Shown here in pieces: positions 5,587-7,054 of a stretch of DNA of 7,054 nt. Every line of letters starts with the position of its first letter. Within the stretch, counting starts at the first letter, position 1. The notes under the pieces are model-generated. The model worked only from the letters and a program-made list of their open reading frames with translations. It was not told the origin of the DNA and did not search any database. The translations under genes and the position numbers were made by a program. The DNA comes from Actinomycetales bacterium (GTDB lineage: Bacteria; Actinomycetota; Actinomycetes; Actinomycetales; Cellulomonadaceae): assembly GCA_012514835.1 (NCBI GenBank), contig JAAYZM010000062.1, positions 1 through 7,054 on the forward strand. Reading direction: 5' to 3'.

Positions 5587-6845
5587 AAGGCCTCGGCGAG
5601 CGCCGGCTCGCGCGCGGCCTCGACCTCGCGGCGCCGCTCGGGGCGCGCGTGCACCAAGAAGTACAGTCCCGTCGAGAGCGCGACGATCACGGCGAGGACG
5701 AGGTACAGCACCCCGAAGTCGACGACGGCGAGCACGGCTCCGAGCACCACCGGTCCGAGCCCCACACCGAGGTCCACCATGAAGAAGTGCGTCGAGATCG
5801 CGACCCCCACGCGGTGCCGCGGGACCCGCTCGACGGCGATCGCCTGGATCGCGGACATGAGCGTGCCGAAGCCCGCACCGATCAGCCCGCCCGCCACGAC
5901 GAGGGTGAGATCGCTCGCGGCGAGCGCGAGGAGCACGAGCCCACCCGCGAACGCGGCGACGGCGACGTAGACCACGCCGTCGGGCCCGCGAGCGTCCTGG
6001 ATCCGGCCCGCGACGAGACGGCTCGCGAACAGCACCACGGCGTAGACCACGAAGAAGAGCGTGGCGCCGCGCTCGAGCCCACGCTCGGTCGCGAACGAGT
6101 TCACGAAGGTGAGCACCCCGGAGAACGCGACGGCGAGGACCAGCATGAAGCTCGCGACGGGCAGCACGGCCGTGTGGAGCATGTCGCGCGGGTGGAAGCG
6201 GCGCAGTCTGGCTCGGTCCTCGAGCGTGAGCGGCGCGTCCGTGGTGCGCAGGAAGAGGGACACGACCATGCCGCCCACGGCGACCACCCCGCTCGCGAGG
6301 AACAGCGCCTGGTAGCCGGGGCCGTGCATCAGCAGAAGGGCGAGGAACGGGCCGACGGCGGTCGCAAGGGTGGCCGAGAGCGTGAAGTAGCCCGTGCCCT
6401 CGGCGCGGCGCGAGGCCGGGATGAGGGACTGACCGAGCGCCATGGCTGCCGTGCTGGCCACCCCGAACGCGACACCGTGCACGGCGCGCACCGCGAGCAG
6501 CGCACCGAGCGAGGCCGCACCAGAGTCGACGGGCACGTACGCGAGCGACGCGACGAGGAACACCGCGAAGGACACCGCGAGGGCCTTGCGGCGGCCCACG
6601 AGGTCCACGAGGTTCCCCGCGAACAGCCGCGCCGCGACGGCACCGATGACGAAGATGCTCGCCGCGAGTCCCGCCGAGCCGTCGCTCGCGCCGAAACGCT
6701 CGACGGCGTAGAGGGCCATCGTGGTCATGAGGGCGTAGAAGACGAGTGCGAGCGCGAAGTTCGCCACGAAGGCGAGCACGAGATCACGGGTCCAGAGCCG
6801 TTTCTTCGCGGGGGCGACGGGGCTCGTGGGCGTGGGGTGAGGCAC
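5583..6845 (-). CDS. Major facilitator superfamily (MFS) transporter
   Basis: This is a 12-helix secondary transporter, likely proton-coupled efflux or uptake of a small molecule; substrate unknown. From the GTG at 6845 it has 420 residues, usual for MFS_1. The first helix begins after LWTRDLVLAF. Loop 2-3 carries the MFS motif A variant GNLVDLVGRR (residues about 77-86), and a related GRIQDARG lies in the second half. Helices continue to LYFLVHARPERRRE and a charged tail. A longer reading from GTG at 6890 adds 15 residues (MISSRHPLRHPGRFP). I prefer 6845 because it has AGGA (complement of 6855-6858) 9 bases upstream and leaves a short pre-helix tail, while the upstream GTG has no ribosome site and sits in a palindrome. 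The stop shares a CTAG with rarD. A separate unit from the gene to its right, given the hairpin between them. Confidence 0.9.
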   Translation of the reverse strand: MPHPTPTSPVAPAKKRLWTRDLVLAFVANFALALVFYALMTTMALYAVERFGASDGSAGLAASIFVIGAVAARLFAGNLVDLVGRRKALAVSFAVFLVASLAYVPVDSGAASLGALLAVRAVHGVAFGVASTAAMALGQSLIPASRRAEGTGYFTLSATLATAVGPFLALLLMHGPGYQALFLASGVVAVGGMVVSLFLRTTDAPLTLEDRARLRRFHPRDMLHTAVLPVASFMLVLAVAFSGVLTFVNSFATERGLERGATLFFVVYAVVLFASRLVAGRIQDARGPDGVVYVAVAAFAGGLVLLALAASDLTLVVAGGLIGAGFGTLMSAIQAIAVERVPRHRVGVAISTHFFMVDLGVGLGPVVLGAVLAVVDFGVLYLVLAVIVALSTGLYFLVHARPERRREVEAAREPALAEAF

Positions 6846-6878
6846 GGGGAAGCGTCCTGGGTGTCGAAGCGGGTGGCG

Positions 6879-6894
6879 CGAGGAGATCACCTCG
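6879..6894. promoter_or_regulatory. 16-bp near-perfect palindrome upstream of the MFS gene, candidate operator
   Basis: CGAGGAGATCACCTCG has 7 of 8 arm positions complementary around a central GATC. It lies 34 bases before the preferred MFS start and covers the alternative upstream GTG. Placement in the leader or promoter suits a repressor site, and its presence argues mildly against translation beginning at 6890. No regulator gene is visible. Confidence 0.35.
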
Positions 6895-6938
6895 ACGGCC
6901 CACGGCGACGGTGGCGCAGACGTCGATCCTCAACGCGC

Positions 6939-6965
6939 TGTGCGTGGGACTCATTCCCACGCACA
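6939..6965 (-). terminator. Hairpin with perfect 11-bp stem, probable terminator of the gene to the right
   Basis: TGTGCGTGGGA (6939-6949) and TCCCACGCACA (6955-6965) are perfect complements around the 5-base loop CTCAT. It begins 15 bases after the stop of the leftward gene ending at 6981, as expected for a terminator. No T-run follows on the minus strand, so it would be the stem-only type frequently predicted in actinobacteria. An operator for the MFS gene is a possible alternative. Confidence 0.7.
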
Positions 6966-6980
6966 CCGCGAGCTCTCTCG

Positions 6981-7054
6981 CTAGGACGCGCGGTGGACCA
7001 GCGAGTCCGCGAAGTGCTCGAGGGCGGCCTTCACGGTGCCGTCCGGGAGGGGCG
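6981..7054 (-). CDS. C-terminal end of an unidentified protein (gene continues past right edge)
   Basis: The minus-strand frame ending in TAG (complement of 6981-6983) is open to the edge and gives 23 complete codons, PLPDGTVKAALEHFADSLVHR then AS. Every third base is G or C, as in the confident genes, and the peptide looks like a terminal amphipathic helix (VKAALEHFADSLVHR). The hairpin at 6939-6965 follows at the right distance for a terminator. Too little is visible to name a family. Confidence 0.6.
   Translation of the reverse strand, partial: PLPDGTVKAALEHFADSLVHRAS

Noticed and set aside
6784..6966. 60-residue minus-strand open frame in the right intergenic region
   Set aside because: It overlaps the MFS start and reads through the hairpin, has no ribosome site I could see and no recognisable motif.
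1..7054. Mobile element, CRISPR array, RNA gene or defence island
   Set aside because: No transposase or integrase motif, no regularly spaced direct repeats, no tRNA-like cloverleaf, and uniform GC-rich codon use throughout.

Overview
The window looks like an ordinary chromosomal stretch of a very GC-rich actinobacterium. G or C dominates third codon positions in every gene, GTG starts are common, the binding-protein lipobox is typical of the group, and the ferredoxin reductase is of the mycobacterial FprA type. The proteins would suit a Micrococcales / Cellulomonadaceae-like lineage, but I cannot fix the genus from sequence alone. I see no CRISPR array, tRNA, rRNA, transposase, prophage gene or recognisable defence system.

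Layout, left to right. (1) Positions 1-404, minus strand: the N-terminal part of an HtpX-type membrane metalloprotease that runs off the left edge just before its zinc motif. (2) Positions 405-543: a divergent promoter region with a short perfect inverted repeat. (3) Positions 544-3130, plus strand: a three-gene polar amino acid ABC importer operon made of a lipoprotein binding protein, one permease and an ATPase; permease and ATPase overlap by ATGA. (4) Positions 3179-4552, minus strand: an FprA-type ferredoxin/NADP reductase that converges on the operon. (5) Positions 4553-4656: a divergent promoter region with an 18-bp inverted repeat resembling a DtxR/IdeR/DmdR iron box, and a -10-like element placed so that each flanking gene could be leaderless. 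(6) Positions 4657-5586, plus strand: a RarD-family (EamA/DMT) transporter. (7) Positions 5583-6845 (possibly to 6890), minus strand: an MFS transporter whose stop codon interlocks with the rarD stop in one CTAG. (8) Positions 6846-6980: a palindrome near the MFS start and a perfect 11-bp-stem hairpin. (9) Positions 6981-7054, minus strand: the C-terminal end of an unidentified gene.

The three importer genes form one functional unit. The other genes appear to be independent transcription units (envelope protein quality control, redox metabolism, small-molecule transport). The most informative signals are regulatory: the putative iron box in front of the ferredoxin reductase gene, the paired leaderless-type promoters, the shared CTAG stop, and palindromes beside the importer and MFS genes. 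I found no convincing new multi-gene system.
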